Positions 25,745 through 35,853 are shown, numbered from the stretch's first letter. The stretch is 39,204 nucleotides of DNA from Saprospiraceae bacterium (GCA_020436935.1 JAGQWX010000048.1:1-39204); one strand, 5' to 3'. Notes: generated by a model not told the origin, from the letters alone. Translations and numbers: made by a program.

Positions 25745-27277
25745 ATCAAAAACTATGCCCTGTGCCAGAGGTAAGTGGTCGCTGTAATTGATGGTATTGG
25801 TCTGTCTCCTCATGTAAGCCTTCCATGCATCCGAGCCCGACTCACGACCTCCACCGGTCTCTTTTTCACCACCAAATGCACCTCCAATTTCTGCCCCGCT
25901 GGTACCAATATTGACATTAGCTATGCCACAGTCGCTACCATTGGCGCTCAGAAACTGCTCTGCCTCTTTGAGATTGTTGGTCATAATGGCCGATGAAAGT
26001 CCCTGAGGTACATTGTTTTGTATGGCTATTGCTTCACCTAAATCACCAGTATATTTCATGATGTAGAGGATAGGTGCAAAGGTCTCCTTTAATACGATGT
26101 CCATTTCGCTACTGACCTCAACGATGCATGGCCTGACATAACACCCGCTGGAATATACACCACCTTCAAGTGAGCCATATGACGTCAACATTTTACCACC
26201 CTGGCTCAAGGCTGTCTGGATGGCTTGGTTGTAAGTTTCAACAGCTTGCTGATCAATCAAAGGTCCCACATGATTGGTCGGATCGAGTGGATCACCAATG
26301 CTCAGCTGGCCATAGGCTTTCACCAGGGCATTGACCACTTTGTCATATATATCTTCGTGGACTATGAGCCTTCTTGTGGAGGTACATCGCTGCCCAGCCG
26401 TACCAACTGCTCCAAAAACAGCTCCCGGAACGACTACCTTCAGATCAGCCGTTGGTGTGATGATTATGGCATTGTTGCCACCCAACTCAAGAATGGTTTT
26501 TCCAAGTCTTTCTCCAACTGTTGCAGCCACCGTCTTTCCCATACGCGTGCTGCCTGTTGCTGATATCAGTGGTATTCTGGTATCCGTCGTCATCCATTCT
26601 CCCACTGATCTGTCGCCTGTGATGATGGATGAAATGGCTTCCGGCAGATGATTATTGCGGATTACTGTTGCAAACAATTTCTGGCATGCCACAGCACAAA
26701 GAGGAGCTTTTTCACTTGCCTTCCAGACCACTACATTGCCACAAACCAGGGCAATCATGGCATTCCAGGACCAAACGGCCACCGGAAAATTGAATGCTGA
26801 AATGACCCCAACGATGCCTATGGGATGCCACTGCTCGTACATCCTGTGGCCGGGACGTTCTGAATGCATGGTCAGACCATACAACTGTCTGGAAAGTCCA
26901 ACCGCAAAGTCGCAGATGTCTATCATTTCCTGAACTTCGCCAAGCCCTTCCTGCAAGCTTTTGCCCATCTCATAGGAAACCAGGCGTCCAAGGGCCATCT
27001 TGCTTTCACGCAAGAGATTCCCATATTGCCTGATGATTTCACCGCGTTTTGGAGCCGGAATATTCCTCCAGCTTAGGAATGCCTGTTGTGCCTCAAGTAT
27101 TGTTTTTTCGTATTGGTCTTTGCTTGTAATGCTGACTTTCCCAATCAGCTCGCCGTCAACGGGTGAATAGGATGAAATGAAATCATTGCCCGGCATTTCA
27201 GATAGACCGGAAATGGTGCCAGCATTCTTTTCATTCAACTGGTTGGAAGTAAGTATGTCTTTAACTATTGATTCCAT
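25739..27277 (-). CDS. ALDH7-type aldehyde dehydrogenase (aminoadipate-semialdehyde / piperideine-6-carboxylate dehydrogenase-like)
   Basis: NAD-dependent oxidation of an aldehyde to an acid; the closest match is the family acting on 2-aminoadipate 6-semialdehyde in lysine breakdown. The 512-residue chain has the ALDH7-type substrate and cofactor block GIVGVISAFNFPVAVWSWN (154-172), general base E264 in LELGGNN and nucleophile C298 in GTAGQRCTSTRR. The late GGAFGGEKETGGGRESGSD motif is also ALDH7-like. It follows the penicillin-binding-protein gene by 50 bases with no clear promoter of its own, so it may be read through. No other lysine-degradation gene is near, and the substrate is uncertain. 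Confidence 0.85.
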   Translation of the reverse strand: MESIVKDILTSNQLNEKNAGTISGLSEMPGNDFISSYSPVDGELIGKVSITSKDQYEKTILEAQQAFLSWRNIPAPKRGEIIRQYGNLLRESKMALGRLVSYEMGKSLQEGLGEVQEMIDICDFAVGLSRQLYGLTMHSERPGHRMYEQWHPIGIVGVISAFNFPVAVWSWNAMIALVCGNVVVWKASEKAPLCAVACQKLFATVIRNNHLPEAISSIITGDRSVGEWMTTDTRIPLISATGSTRMGKTVAATVGERLGKTILELGGNNAIIITPTADLKVVVPGAVFGAVGTAGQRCTSTRRLIVHEDIYDKVVNALVKAYGQLSIGDPLDPTNHVGPLIDQQAVETYNQAIQTALSQGGKMLTSYGSLEGGVYSSGCYVRPCIVEVSSEMDIVLKETFAPILYIMKYTGDLGEAIAIQNNVPQGLSSAIMTNNLKEAEQFLSANGSDCGIANVNIGTSGAEIGGAFGGEKETGGGRESGSDAWKAYMRRQTNTINYSDHLPLAQGIVFDL

Positions 27278-27327
27278 TGGTGTAATTTTTGGTGTGGATG
27301 CAGTAAAAGGTTGTGGGTTTCGTGCCT

Positions 27328-29802
27328 TTAAAACTCTTCTTCTACTTCGTCTACCTTTTGCTTCTGAACTTCTCCTGCATCACTTCCCGGGACCAGTCTT
27401 ACATATAAGCTGCAATCTGTTTCCACCAGCTTTTCTGTAGGCTGTATGAACTGCTCCTCCGTATTGAATTTGATTTTTGGATCTGCTTCTATTTTCTGGA
27501 GGAAGGATTGGAAAAATGGCCTGGCCATCACTGCTCCTTGTCCATCAGCAAGAGTGTTAAATCTGATCCATTGTAAGTCTCCTCCAACCCATGTAGCCAC
27601 TACAATATTTGGTGTAAATCCTATAAACCATCCGTCCTTATAATCGTTGGTCGTACCTGTTTTCCCAGCGACGGGACTCTTTACATTCCTTTGAACAGTT
27701 GCTGCTACATATTTGAGCATGTCAACAATTACATAATTGTAGGACGGATTGATGACTTTCTTTTGCTCCGGCATAGCGGTATAGATTACCCTTCCATTCT
27801 TATCTTCAATTCTTGAAATGAAAAAGGGTTTTGAAAGTACACCATTATTGGCAAAAGCGGTATATGCTGTAGCCATATCCATAGCCGACAATTCCGGTGT
27901 TCCAAGACAAATGGAAGGAGCGGATGGAATTTTATTTTTATCTATGCCCAGTTCAGCTGCAAAACTTCTAACACGTTCAACATTGCCGATTTCCTTCATA
28001 AGATATACAGATACAGAATTGAGTGACTGTTTGAGACCTTCTCTGAGTGTAACAGAATTGCCGGAATGTCTTCCTTCGGCATTGTCCGGACACCACGTTT
28101 TTTCCAATTTGAAATTAGGGTCTCCTGCTGGAATGCAATACTGCACGTCCTGAACCCTGAAGCAAGGTGACATGGCCTGGTCTATGATGGCAGTGCCGTA
28201 CACAAATGGTTTAAAGGACGAACCCACCTGTCTGTTGGAAGTAACGTGGTCAAACTGGAAATACTTGTGATCTATGCCTCCGATCCATGCTTTCACTTCA
28301 CCCGTTTTGGGATCAACAGCAAGAGAACCAATCTGCATGTGCTTCAAATAAAACTTGATCGAATCCAAAGGTGACATGGTTACATTTTTTTCACCTCCTG
28401 TCTCGTAATCGTAAACTCTCATAGGTACCGGCTTGGCAAAAACCTTGTCGGCGTCGGTCCTCAATTTTGTCCAGGCAGCTTTGAGCTTTGGCCAGTATTC
28501 GCTGGCAAGTATTTCGTTATAGACCTCTGCCTGGTCACTGCTGATGGTTTTTGATTTGATCAGCTTATCAAAATATTTTTTATCCTTCTCTCCGCTAAAG
28601 AGCCTGAATATGTCCCCATCATACAAACGGGAGTCCGGAATATTCTTATAGATCTCCTGGGAAACTTCTTTCAGATAAGAATTTCTCATATTGATGAACC
28701 GGTCTGATTGTCTCACCATCGACGCCAACATATTGCTTCTTGCTTCCCGTTGGGCTGCATCGGTATTATACGTCCACGGATCCCGGTCTTTCCATCTGCT
28801 GAAGTAAGTTTTTTGGAGGTTGCGCATATGTGCACGCATGGCTTCTTCAGCATGTTTTTGCATCAGTGGATCTATGGTGGTGTATATTTTGAGGCCACTG
28901 GTATTGATGTCGTAGTTGGTGCCGTCCGGAGCTTTGTACTTGTCTTGTTTGAGCAGATCTTTCACCCATTTGGTCAACTCTACCCTGAAGTAGGTCGCCA
29001 TGCCCGAATAGTGTTCTTCGCTTTTGAAGTTGCTCAAGTCGATCGGTTTGGCGATGTTCTTTTCATATTCTGCCTTGGTCAGTTTTTTCTGTTTATACAT
29101 CTGAGACAGGGCAACATTCCTTTGCTGTATTGCATTTTCAGGATTAATCTTTGGATTGTACAAACGCGGGTTTTTGAGCATGGCGACAAGAATGGCTGCC
29201 TCATCCGGCGTCAATTTGCTCTGGTCTTTGCCGTAATAAATCCTTGCTGCTGTACCAATTCCTATGGCATTGTAATAGAAGTCAAATTTATTGAGATACA
29301 TGGCGATAATCTCCTCCTTGGTATATCGCTTTTCAAATTCTACAGCGATGACCCATTCCTTGAGTTTTTGCCATACCCTCTTGACTTTATTTTTTTCATA
29401 ATTGGTAAAAAACTGTTTGGCCAATTGCTGGGTAATGGTACTACCTCCACCTCTGCTTCCGGCCAGCATCACAGCGCGGCCAACACTTCTGAAGTCAATG
29501 CCATTGTGTTTAAAGAATCTTTCATCCTCCTTTGAAACAAGAGCATTTACAATATGAGGATTGAGGTCTTTGTATTCCAGCCAGACACGGTTGGTGGTGA
29601 AGATCTTTCCCAGTTCACTTTGGTCATTGGCATATACCACCGACGCAATGTCATAATCCGGATTTTCCAGTTCCCTGGTATCAGGAAGCAGCCTTTTGGA
29701 TATATATAGAAAAGTAGCGGCACCTACAAGCACTCCTGTAAAAGTAGCCAACCATATAAATTGAATCAGGCTGTTTTTCCAGCCGTTTACCTTATTCGCC
29801 AT
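27328..29802 (-). CDS. Class A penicillin-binding protein (PBP1A type)
   Basis: Bifunctional peptidoglycan synthase anchored by one N-terminal transmembrane helix (about residues 12-34). The glycosyltransferase 51 domain has catalytic E92 in KEDERFFKHNGID and RGGGSTITQQL (118-128). The transpeptidase domain has S528-S-F-K531, S593-L-N595 and K714-T-G716, so all three active-site motifs are intact. An insert-like charged stretch (about 330-480) separates the two catalytic parts. The chain ends in an acidic tail. It starts with ATG a few bases after a -7 box at 29820-29827. The downstream aldehyde dehydrogenase may share its transcript. Confidence 0.94.
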   Translation of the reverse strand: MANKVNGWKNSLIQFIWLATFTGVLVGAATFLYISKRLLPDTRELENPDYDIASVVYANDQSELGKIFTTNRVWLEYKDLNPHIVNALVSKEDERFFKHNGIDFRSVGRAVMLAGSRGGGSTITQQLAKQFFTNYEKNKVKRVWQKLKEWVIAVEFEKRYTKEEIIAMYLNKFDFYYNAIGIGTAARIYYGKDQSKLTPDEAAILVAMLKNPRLYNPKINPENAIQQRNVALSQMYKQKKLTKAEYEKNIAKPIDLSNFKSEEHYSGMATYFRVELTKWVKDLLKQDKYKAPDGTNYDINTSGLKIYTTIDPLMQKHAEEAMRAHMRNLQKTYFSRWKDRDPWTYNTDAAQREARSNMLASMVRQSDRFINMRNSYLKEVSQEIYKNIPDSRLYDGDIFRLFSGEKDKKYFDKLIKSKTISSDQAEVYNEILASEYWPKLKAAWTKLRTDADKVFAKPVPMRVYDYETGGEKNVTMSPLDSIKFYLKHMQIGSLAVDPKTGEVKAWIGGIDHKYFQFDHVTSNRQVGSSFKPFVYGTAIIDQAMSPCFRVQDVQYCIPAGDPNFKLEKTWCPDNAEGRHSGNSVTLREGLKQSLNSVSVYLMKEIGNVERVRSFAAELGIDKNKIPSAPSICLGTPELSAMDMATAYTAFANNGVLSKPFFISRIEDKNGRVIYTAMPEQKKVINPSYNYVIVDMLKYVAATVQRNVKSPVAGKTGTTNDYKDGWFIGFTPNIVVATWVGGDLQWIRFNTLADGQGAVMARPFFQSFLQKIEADPKIKFNTEEQFIQPTEKLVETDCSLYVRLVPGSDAGEVQKQKVDEVEEEF

Positions 29803-29819
29803 AGTGATGATTAGATCTG

Positions 29820-29827
29820 CAAATTTA
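29820..29827 (-). promoter_or_regulatory. -7 box (TAAATTTG) of the class A PBP gene
   Basis: A perfect TAnnTTTG match on the minus strand, 18 bases before the ATG. About 20 bases further upstream is TTTA in place of the -33 TTTG. Confidence 0.4.
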
Positions 29828-30108
29828 ATAATTATTTACATATTAATTAAATTGTAAATATAAAGCCCGGAACCCCTTTATCCCGAATTCCTGTTATGGA
29901 ATGGTCTGCCCGCGAAGTTTGTTCAAGAACTTTAAACTCAATGTACATAACTTTTGCTTCATAAACCCAAATTCCTTTCAGTATTCCGGTCCAGGCATTC
30001 TATCATTGTATTCAAAACAAAACTGCTATAAGCATGAGTATTCACAAATTCTAACGAAACATTGATCAATTTTATTTATATAGATACCTATTCCACTATG
30101 GGTTTGAA

Positions 30109-30116
30109 TATATTTG
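30109..30116 (+). promoter_or_regulatory. -7 box (TATATTTG) of pheT
   Basis: A perfect TAnnTTTG match 26 bases before the pheT ATG. No -33 TTG is found at the expected distance. Confidence 0.4.
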
Positions 30117-30142
30117 CGACCTGAATTACAGAATCAATTGGC

Positions 30143-32581
30143 ATGAACATTTCAAGACGCTGGCTCAACCGATATTTGGACATCACTTCCTTCAGCAATG
30201 AGGATTTGCAGGATATGCTTACTTCCCTAGGCCTGGAAGTGGAGGGATATCATGAAGTGGAGAGTTTAAAAGGTGGACTTCAAGGCCTGGTCATAGGTCA
30301 TGTCCTTACTTGTGAAAAGCATGAAAATGCAGATAAGCTTTCTGTAACTACCGTAGATGTAGGGCAGGAGCAGGCTTTACAAATTGTTTGCGGAGCACCG
30401 AATGTAGCTGCAGGACAAAAAGTAGTTGTTGCCGTTGAAGGCGCAAAATTGTATCCCACTGAGGGCGAGCCTTTCGTGATCAAAAGAAGCAAAATCAGAG
30501 GAGTAGAATCTCAGGGCATGATATGCGCTGAAGATGAAATTGGTCTGGGCAGCAGCCATGCCGGAATCATGATTTTGGACGAAAATGCTCAGGTTGGAAA
30601 ATCAGCAGCTGAGTACTTTGAGGTAAGCAGTGATACTGTATTTGAAATTGGTTTGACGCCCAACAGGTCTGACGCAACCTGTCATCTTGGAGTTGCGAGA
30701 GATCTTTTTGCATACCTGACCATCAACAGATCATATGATGGCGTATTGAACGAACCCGGCACACAAGCTTTCCATACCGATAATACAGGAAGCTCCTTTG
30801 AAGTGGATGTTCTTCATCACGATTGCGTCAGATATTCAGGTCTTACGCTGACCAATGTGGTCATCGGACCATCACCCAAGTGGATGAGGGATTTGCTCGG
30901 ATCTATTGGTGTAAAAAGCATCAACAATGTAGTAGACATAACCAATTTTATATTGCACGAATATGGGCAGCCATTGCATGCATTTGATGCAGATAAGCTG
31001 GAAGAACATAAGATCATTGTAGATAAACTTGCTGAGGGCACGGCTTTCCATGCCCTTGATGACAAAATTTATAAATTGAGTTCGGAAGACCTGGTCATTT
31101 GCGATTCAGCAAGAAAACCGGTATGTATTGCCGGAGTTTATGGTGGAAAGGACAGTGGGGTTTCGGAGTCAACGACATCGATATTCCTGGAATCGGCACA
31201 CTTTGCTGCGGGGTCAGTCCGAAGAACCAGTATGCTGCACAATTTGAGAACCGATGCGGCTAAAGTCTTTGAAAAAGGCAGTGATCCCGGCATCACAGTT
31301 ACTGCTTTGAAAAGAGCGGCAATTCTTTTGGTGGAACACGCTGGAGCGAGAGTGTCATCGGACCTCATAGATGTTTACCATGAAAAGGTCGTGCCCGCTG
31401 AAGTAGTGCTCAAATATCAGAAAGTCAGGGACCTTATTGGCAAAAACATCCCCGATCAGGTCATCAATGATATTCTGCAGGCATTGAATATGGGCATTAG
31501 AAAAGTTGACCAGGATTCATTGATGGTCACTGTGCCTACCAACAAAGCAGATGTAAAACGAGATGTAGATGTGATTGAAGAAATCCTCAGGATATATGGC
31601 TTCAACAATATTGATGTGCCGGAAAAAGTCGTGAGCAACATCAACTACAAATCTCATCCGGACCCTAGGGATGTGCGGAATAGAATTCTTGACATGTTGG
31701 CTGCCAATGGTTTCCACGAAATGATGGGCTTGTCACTGGTAGAGTCCAAAACAGCTACTGAGCTTTTTGGAATTCCGGAGGAAGAAATTGTGTACATCAA
31801 TAATACTTCCAATATTTCATTGGATGCCATGAGGCCGGATATGTTGTTATCTGGACTTCGCTCAGTCATGCACAATGCCAACAGGCAAATGACAGACATC
31901 AAACTTTGCGAATTCGGACGTCAGTACAGAAGAAAAGAGGGTGGATTTGAAGAAAAGTCGTTTATAAGTATATTGATATCCGGTCAGACCGGGGAGGAAA
32001 GCTGGCATGATAAGACCAGGGATGCCGATTTCTATGATTTGAAAAGGTATGTCCACAAAATCCTGGCTACGCTTGGGATCAATGGCTATAAAAGCACAGA
32101 AATTGAGGAGGACTCCAGGTATGCATATGGTCTCCAGTATTCAAGAGGGCCGATGGTTTTGGTAAAGTTTGGAATGGTAAGTCCGGGTGTTGCCAAAGGC
32201 ATGGATGTAAAACAAAAGGTATTTTATGCTGAGTTGGAATTTGAAAACCTACTGAGATGCCTTCAAAAAAATGTGGAGATGGAAGCCATCAACAGGTTCC
32301 CTTTTGTCACCAGAGACCTGGCCATCGTGGTCAATAAAGCCCTCAGCTTTGGAGAACTTGAGAAAGCCGCTTCTAAAGCTTCAAAAAAACTGCTCAAATC
32401 AGTGAGCCTTTTTGATGTTTATAAGAATGAAAATCAACTGGGTAAGGACAATAAATCGCTGGCTTTGAGGTTTATATTTGAAGACAATGAAAAAACCCTG
32501 ACCGATGAGGTCATAGAGGCTGAAATGAAAAAGATCATTGAGGTGTTTGCAAAAGATTTTACCGCTCAGATAAGATCATAA
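30143..32581 (+). CDS. pheT: Phenylalanine-tRNA ligase beta subunit
   Basis: Charges tRNA-Phe as an alpha2-beta2 enzyme with PheS. At 812 residues it has the long bacterial form: an N-terminal tRNA-binding OB fold (about 40-150, with CGAPNVAAGQKVVVA), the B3/B4 editing domain (LTPNRSDATCHLGVARD onward and VDITNFILHEYGQPLHAFD), the B5 domain, a catalytic-like core, and a C-terminal ferredoxin-like anticodon-binding domain (FPFVTRDLAIVV to the end). No frameshift or truncation is seen. pheS is not adjacent, as is common in this phylum. Two hairpins follow the gene. Confidence 0.95.
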   Translation: MNISRRWLNRYLDITSFSNEDLQDMLTSLGLEVEGYHEVESLKGGLQGLVIGHVLTCEKHENADKLSVTTVDVGQEQALQIVCGAPNVAAGQKVVVAVEGAKLYPTEGEPFVIKRSKIRGVESQGMICAEDEIGLGSSHAGIMILDENAQVGKSAAEYFEVSSDTVFEIGLTPNRSDATCHLGVARDLFAYLTINRSYDGVLNEPGTQAFHTDNTGSSFEVDVLHHDCVRYSGLTLTNVVIGPSPKWMRDLLGSIGVKSINNVVDITNFILHEYGQPLHAFDADKLEEHKIIVDKLAEGTAFHALDDKIYKLSSEDLVICDSARKPVCIAGVYGGKDSGVSESTTSIFLESAHFAAGSVRRTSMLHNLRTDAAKVFEKGSDPGITVTALKRAAILLVEHAGARVSSDLIDVYHEKVVPAEVVLKYQKVRDLIGKNIPDQVINDILQALNMGIRKVDQDSLMVTVPTNKADVKRDVDVIEEILRIYGFNNIDVPEKVVSNINYKSHPDPRDVRNRILDMLAANGFHEMMGLSLVESKTATELFGIPEEEIVYINNTSNISLDAMRPDMLLSGLRSVMHNANRQMTDIKLCEFGRQYRRKEGGFEEKSFISILISGQTGEESWHDKTRDADFYDLKRYVHKILATLGINGYKSTEIEEDSRYAYGLQYSRGPMVLVKFGMVSPGVAKGMDVKQKVFYAELEFENLLRCLQKNVEMEAINRFPFVTRDLAIVVNKALSFGELEKAASKASKKLLKSVSLFDVYKNENQLGKDNKSLALRFIFEDNEKTLTDEVIEAEMKKIIEVFAKDFTAQIRS

Positions 32582-32595
32582 ATGTTAAAGTATTT

Positions 32596-32646
32596 AAGTA
32601 ATTGATTATTTCCCTTGGATTTGTAAGGGCGATTACTTTATTTTGT
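32596..32646 (+). terminator. First hairpin after pheT
   Basis: AAGTAATTG (32596-32604) pairs with CGATTACTT (32630-32638, one G-U), with an inner CCCTT/AAGGG stem (612-616 and 625-629 of this kilobase). A T-rich TATTTTGT follows. It could be a first, imperfect terminator of pheT. Confidence 0.4.
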
Positions 32647-32688
32647 AAAACACCCCTTAATTAAACTATAATTTGTTTGGATACTATG

Positions 32689-32729
32689 TAGTGGGAACTT
32701 CAAAAGTGAAGCTTCCCACTATTTTTTTT
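32689..32729 (+). terminator. Strong rho-independent terminator of pheT
   Basis: TAGTGGGAA (32689-32697) pairs perfectly with TTCCCACTA (32713-32721), with an extra CTTC/GAAG inner stem, and eight T follow (32722-32729). The end of the T-run overlaps the stop codon of the convergent EamA transporter gene. Confidence 0.85.
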
Positions 32730-33648
32730 AGGACTTATTCCCAGATACTAAAAATACACCACCTATTACCAGCAAGGTTCCTAGTATCTGTACCAGTCCA
32801 ATTTCTTCACCCAAAAATATGGCAGCGAGAATTATTGTACTTATAGGTCCCACACTTCCAATGATGGAGGCATCACTGGAACCCAATCTATTGATCCCTT
32901 CTGATATCATAAAAGATGGAATCACGGTAGCAAAAACTGCCATGGCAAAGCCATACCAATATACCTCTGCATCGAGAATGGGGAAAAAGATGTTTTGATC
33001 AACATAACAATGAAGAATCACACAAATGCTGGATATGATCATGGCCAGAGAGGTAAACCTCAAGGTTCCAAGTTTGGGCACGAGTTTGCCACTACCAACA
33101 AGGTATGAGGCATAGGTGATAGCACTCAAAAGGATCAGAAAACTACCAAGTCCGATATTTTCCGTTGTTGCCACCTTGCCCTCAAATAAATAGGAAATAA
33201 CAACGCCCAGGTAGCAGATGACAATGGCCATGATTTGTCTGGATGTAATTGCCTTGCCAAAAAACATCCTGTTGATGATGACTACGATGGTGGGGTAAAT
33301 GAACAATATGATCCTTTCCAGTCCGGCCGAAATGTATTGCAAACCCTTGAAATCAAAGTAACTGGCGAGGTAATAGCCAAGAATACCATAAAGAATGATT
33401 TCACCATAAGCCTTGAAGCTCAGCCTGGGAGGATTGGTTTTATTTTTATTGATGGCCAGAATGACCAAATAAAAGGGCAAAGCAAACAACATGCGCAACA
33501 AAAGGAGGTTTACCGCATTGACACCATCATATCGATAGGCAAGTTTTACCATGATGGCTTTTGTCGAGAACAAAATGGCTCCGCATAGGACCAATAATAC
33601 TCCCGAGATACGATGCTTGTCGATAATTGTGGTGGTGGTCATATTCAT
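32728..33648 (-). CDS. EamA-domain DMT-family transporter
   Basis: An inner-membrane exporter of the drug/metabolite superfamily. The 306-residue chain has about ten hydrophobic helices arranged as two EamA repeats. The first starts with GVLLVLCGAILFSTKAIMVK and the second around GLGSFLILLSAITYASYLVG. The ending ILAAIFLGEEIGLVQILG is typical of the second repeat. The substrate cannot be predicted; relatives export amino acids, nucleotides or cofactors. It stands alone, convergent with pheT, whose terminator touches its stop codon. Confidence 0.88.
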   Translation of the reverse strand: MNMTTTTIIDKHRISGVLLVLCGAILFSTKAIMVKLAYRYDGVNAVNLLLLRMLFALPFYLVILAINKNKTNPPRLSFKAYGEIILYGILGYYLASYFDFKGLQYISAGLERIILFIYPTIVVIINRMFFGKAITSRQIMAIVICYLGVVISYLFEGKVATTENIGLGSFLILLSAITYASYLVGSGKLVPKLGTLRFTSLAMIISSICVILHCYVDQNIFFPILDAEVYWYGFAMAVFATVIPSFMISEGINRLGSSDASIIGSVGPISTIILAAIFLGEEIGLVQILGTLLVIGGVFLVSGNKS

Positions 33649-33768
33649 CGCACAAGGATATAAAAACCCTCTTCTAAAGGCAGCACACTATGGAAACAGA
33701 TTGCTTTCAAAAACCAAAGAATCTACAAATTCCAAATCATTGAAAATATTACTCCATCCACACAGGTC

Positions 33769-33807
33769 AAAAAAAAAACGCTTCTTAGGTTCTATTCTAA
33801 GAAGCGT
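33769..33807 (-). terminator. Rho-independent terminator of lolA
   Basis: An 11-bp perfect stem (ACGCTTCTTAG at 33778-33788 with CTAAGAAGCGT at 33797-33807) and 8-base loop are followed on the minus strand by nine T (complement of 33769-33777). It lies 35 bases after the lolA stop and closes the clpX-lolA transcript. Confidence 0.88.
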
Positions 33808-33842
33808 CAGGTCGGTAAAAACTGAGAAGTTTTTGATCTCTA

Positions 33843-34541
33843 TCAATCAATCCTCAGATCTTCTACATGTATTCCCGGGTATTTTTTCTCGTTGAAAACG
33901 AAAGCATCCGGTTTATACAATTTATCGTATGATGTACTCTTGATGACAAGAGTCATTTTTGCACCATTTTTTGAGAATACCTTGATGTAGTTAGGCATTC
34001 CATTGCTATTGTCGACACCAATGCGCACTTTTGAGTATTGACTCATTCTGCTTTTTGGTTTGAATTCTATGTTGGTCAGGTTTTTAGTCCCAATCTTTTC
34101 TTCTCCTGTGATGGCATACAAATAATTGCCGTTTTCATAAAACCTCAGCAACTGCTCAGGTGACATCACTTCTTCACTGCTTTTATCATCAAAATTGTTG
34201 ACTTGTACTTCCTTGTCATCTTTGAGATAATACCAGACATTTTTCCCATCACAATACACCTCCTGATCACTCATCACCATGGCGTACTTTTTGCCCTGCT
34301 GGATGAGTTTACCACTTTGCGTCATTGCTTTTGAGCCTGGATATTCTGTCACAACGTCAAAAACAGTTTCTATGGTCTTGTGCTTTTGATATTCCTTTTT
34401 GATCTTTTCAAGCATCTTCGTTGCCTCAGGATCGTTGCCTGTTAAGGGCTTGCTCTGGGCAAAGCTTGAAGAAACTGCCATCAAAATGATTAAAAGAACT
34501 GCAAAAATATGTTTGAAAACCTTTATCCTGTTCATAGTCAT
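33843..34541 (-). CDS. lolA: Outer-membrane lipoprotein carrier protein LolA
   Basis: Periplasmic carrier that takes lipoproteins from the LolCDE complex to the outer membrane. A signal peptide ends at SSSFAQ (cleavage near residue 29). The mature part has the LolA-like half-barrel strand pattern: SGKLIQQGKKYAMVMSDQEV, then DGKNVWYYLKDDKEVQV and the late NIEFKPKSRMSQYSKVRIGV. Either the ATG at 34541 or the one two codons later could be used. It follows clpX by 64 bases and ends at a strong terminator. Several lipoproteins in this window are potential cargo. Confidence 0.85.
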   Translation of the reverse strand: MTMNRIKVFKHIFAVLLIILMAVSSSFAQSKPLTGNDPEATKMLEKIKKEYQKHKTIETVFDVVTEYPGSKAMTQSGKLIQQGKKYAMVMSDQEVYCDGKNVWYYLKDDKEVQVNNFDDKSSEEVMSPEQLLRFYENGNYLYAITGEEKIGTKNLTNIEFKPKSRMSQYSKVRIGVDNSNGMPNYIKVFSKNGAKMTLVIKSTSYDKLYKPDAFVFNEKKYPGIHVEDLRID

Positions 34542-34605
34542 CGCTTTATTAACACCAATAGGACGTTTTTTCGTTCACTGATTCGGTTAATAATTTGTTA
34601 AGCCA

Positions 34606-35853
34606 TCAGGCAGCTTTGAGTTTGCTGATCTTAGACTTATTTATTTTTTCCTCTGCCAGTGATTTGTCCACAACAAATTCCGAAACGTTTTTGGTGGATG
34701 GAAGTTCAAACATGGCATCTTTGAGGATGGCTTCACAAAGCGACCTCAGACCTCTTGCACCAAGTTTGAATTCCAATGCTTTGTCTGCAATGAATTCCAG
34801 AGCATCTTCCTCAAACTTCAATTTGATACCCTCCAGCTCAAACAATCTGCCGTACTGTTTTACCAGGGCATTTTTGGGTTCTGTCAGTATTGAAATCAAA
34901 GTTGATTTATCGAGTGGCTCCAGATATGTAAGGACGGGCAACCTACCCAACAACTCTGGTATAAGGCCAAAAGATTTCAAATCCTTATGGGTGATGTATT
35001 GAAGAAGATTATCGTTGTCTACTCTTTCGTCTTCTCTCTTCCCGTATCCTATGATTTGGGTATTGAGTCTTTTTGAAATCTCTTTCTGGACACCGTCAAA
35101 TGCACCTCCACAAATGAAAAGGATATTTCTGGTATCAACTTTGATCATCTTTTGCTCGGGGTGCTTTCTACCGCCCTGCGGTGGAACATTCACTTCCGTA
35201 CCTTCCAGCATTTTCAACATGGCCTGCTGAACACCTTCTCCGGAAACATCCCTTGTTATGGAAGGGTTGTCCCCTTTACGTGCAATTTTATCAATCTCAT
35301 CGATGTAAACGATTCCGCGTTCGGCAGCCGGTACATCATAGTCACAAGCCTGAAGCAATCTGGTCAACATGGATTCAACATCCTCACCCACGTACCCGGC
35401 CTCCGTAAATACGGTAGCGTCCACAATGGCAAAAGGCACATCCAAAAATCTTGCAATGGTTTTAGCCATCAATGTTTTTCCAGTGCCCGTTTCTCCTACA
35501 AATACAATGTTAGACTTTTCAATTTCTACATCGTCTTTGGTCTTTTGTTTTAGTCTTTTGTAGTGATTGTAAACGGCTACAGAAATGGTCCTTTTGGCAT
35601 CATCCTGACCTATGATGTATTCATCCAGGAAAGATTTGATGTCCTTTGGTTTGTATTCCAGGCCAAAGTTGTTGGTCTGTTTTTTCTTTTTACCGTCATC
35701 AAATGGGTCCTGCACTTCATCATTGATGATCTGGTAGGCCTGCTCAACACACGATTCACAAATGTGTCCTTCAAGTCCTGCGATCAGAATTAGCGCATCT
35801 TTTTTGTCCCTTCCACAAAAAGAACATTTGATATTTTCTTTAAACTTTGCCAA
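34606..35853 (-). CDS. clpX: ATP-dependent Clp protease ATP-binding subunit ClpX
   Basis: AAA+ unfoldase that feeds proteins to ClpP. The N-terminal zinc finger uses C10, C13, C32 and C35. Walker A is GETGTGKT (120-127) and Walker B is VYIDEID (182-188), with the pore loop GYVGEDVE (153-160). The ClpP-docking loop reads IGY at 268-270 where many ClpX proteins have IGF. The start codon is TTG: the frame has a stop a few codons upstream and no ATG, and [15 protein letters not shown] is the expected N-terminus. clpX follows clpP with a hairpin between, and lolA follows it. Confidence 0.95.
   Translation of the reverse strand: MAKFKENIKCSFCGRDKKDALILIAGLEGHICESCVEQAYQIINDEVQDPFDDGKKKKQTNNFGLEYKPKDIKSFLDEYIIGQDDAKRTISVAVYNHYKRLKQKTKDDVEIEKSNIVFVGETGTGKTLMAKTIARFLDVPFAIVDATVFTEAGYVGEDVESMLTRLLQACDYDVPAAERGIVYIDEIDKIARKGDNPSITRDVSGEGVQQAMLKMLEGTEVNVPPQGGRKHPEQKMIKVDTRNILFICGGAFDGVQKEISKRLNTQIIGYGKREDERVDNDNLLQYITHKDLKSFGLIPELLGRLPVLTYLEPLDKSTLISILTEPKNALVKQYGRLFELEGIKLKFEEDALEFIADKALEFKLGARGLRSLCEAILKDAMFELPSTKNVSEFVVDKSLAEEKINKSKISKLKAA

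Larger units (their letters stand above)
29803..30142. other. Divergent intergenic region between the PBP gene and pheT
   Basis: A 340-base region with no supported gene, holding the -7 boxes of both flanking genes at its ends. The middle has a GC-richer patch (about 29862-29920) with a small ATTCC/GGAAT hairpin. I see no tRNA, T-box or other leader RNA upstream of pheT. Confidence 0.55.

Noticed and set aside
28708-29535. 275-codon plus-strand open frame opposite the class A PBP gene
   Set aside because: It lies fully antisense to a gene with intact catalytic motifs; its residue mix (many Phe, His, Val runs) is typical of a shadow frame and no family features are seen.
29803-30142. tRNA gene or T-box leader upstream of pheT
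   Set aside because: No cloverleaf with a T-arm GTTC-type sequence and no specifier or antiterminator structure could be traced.
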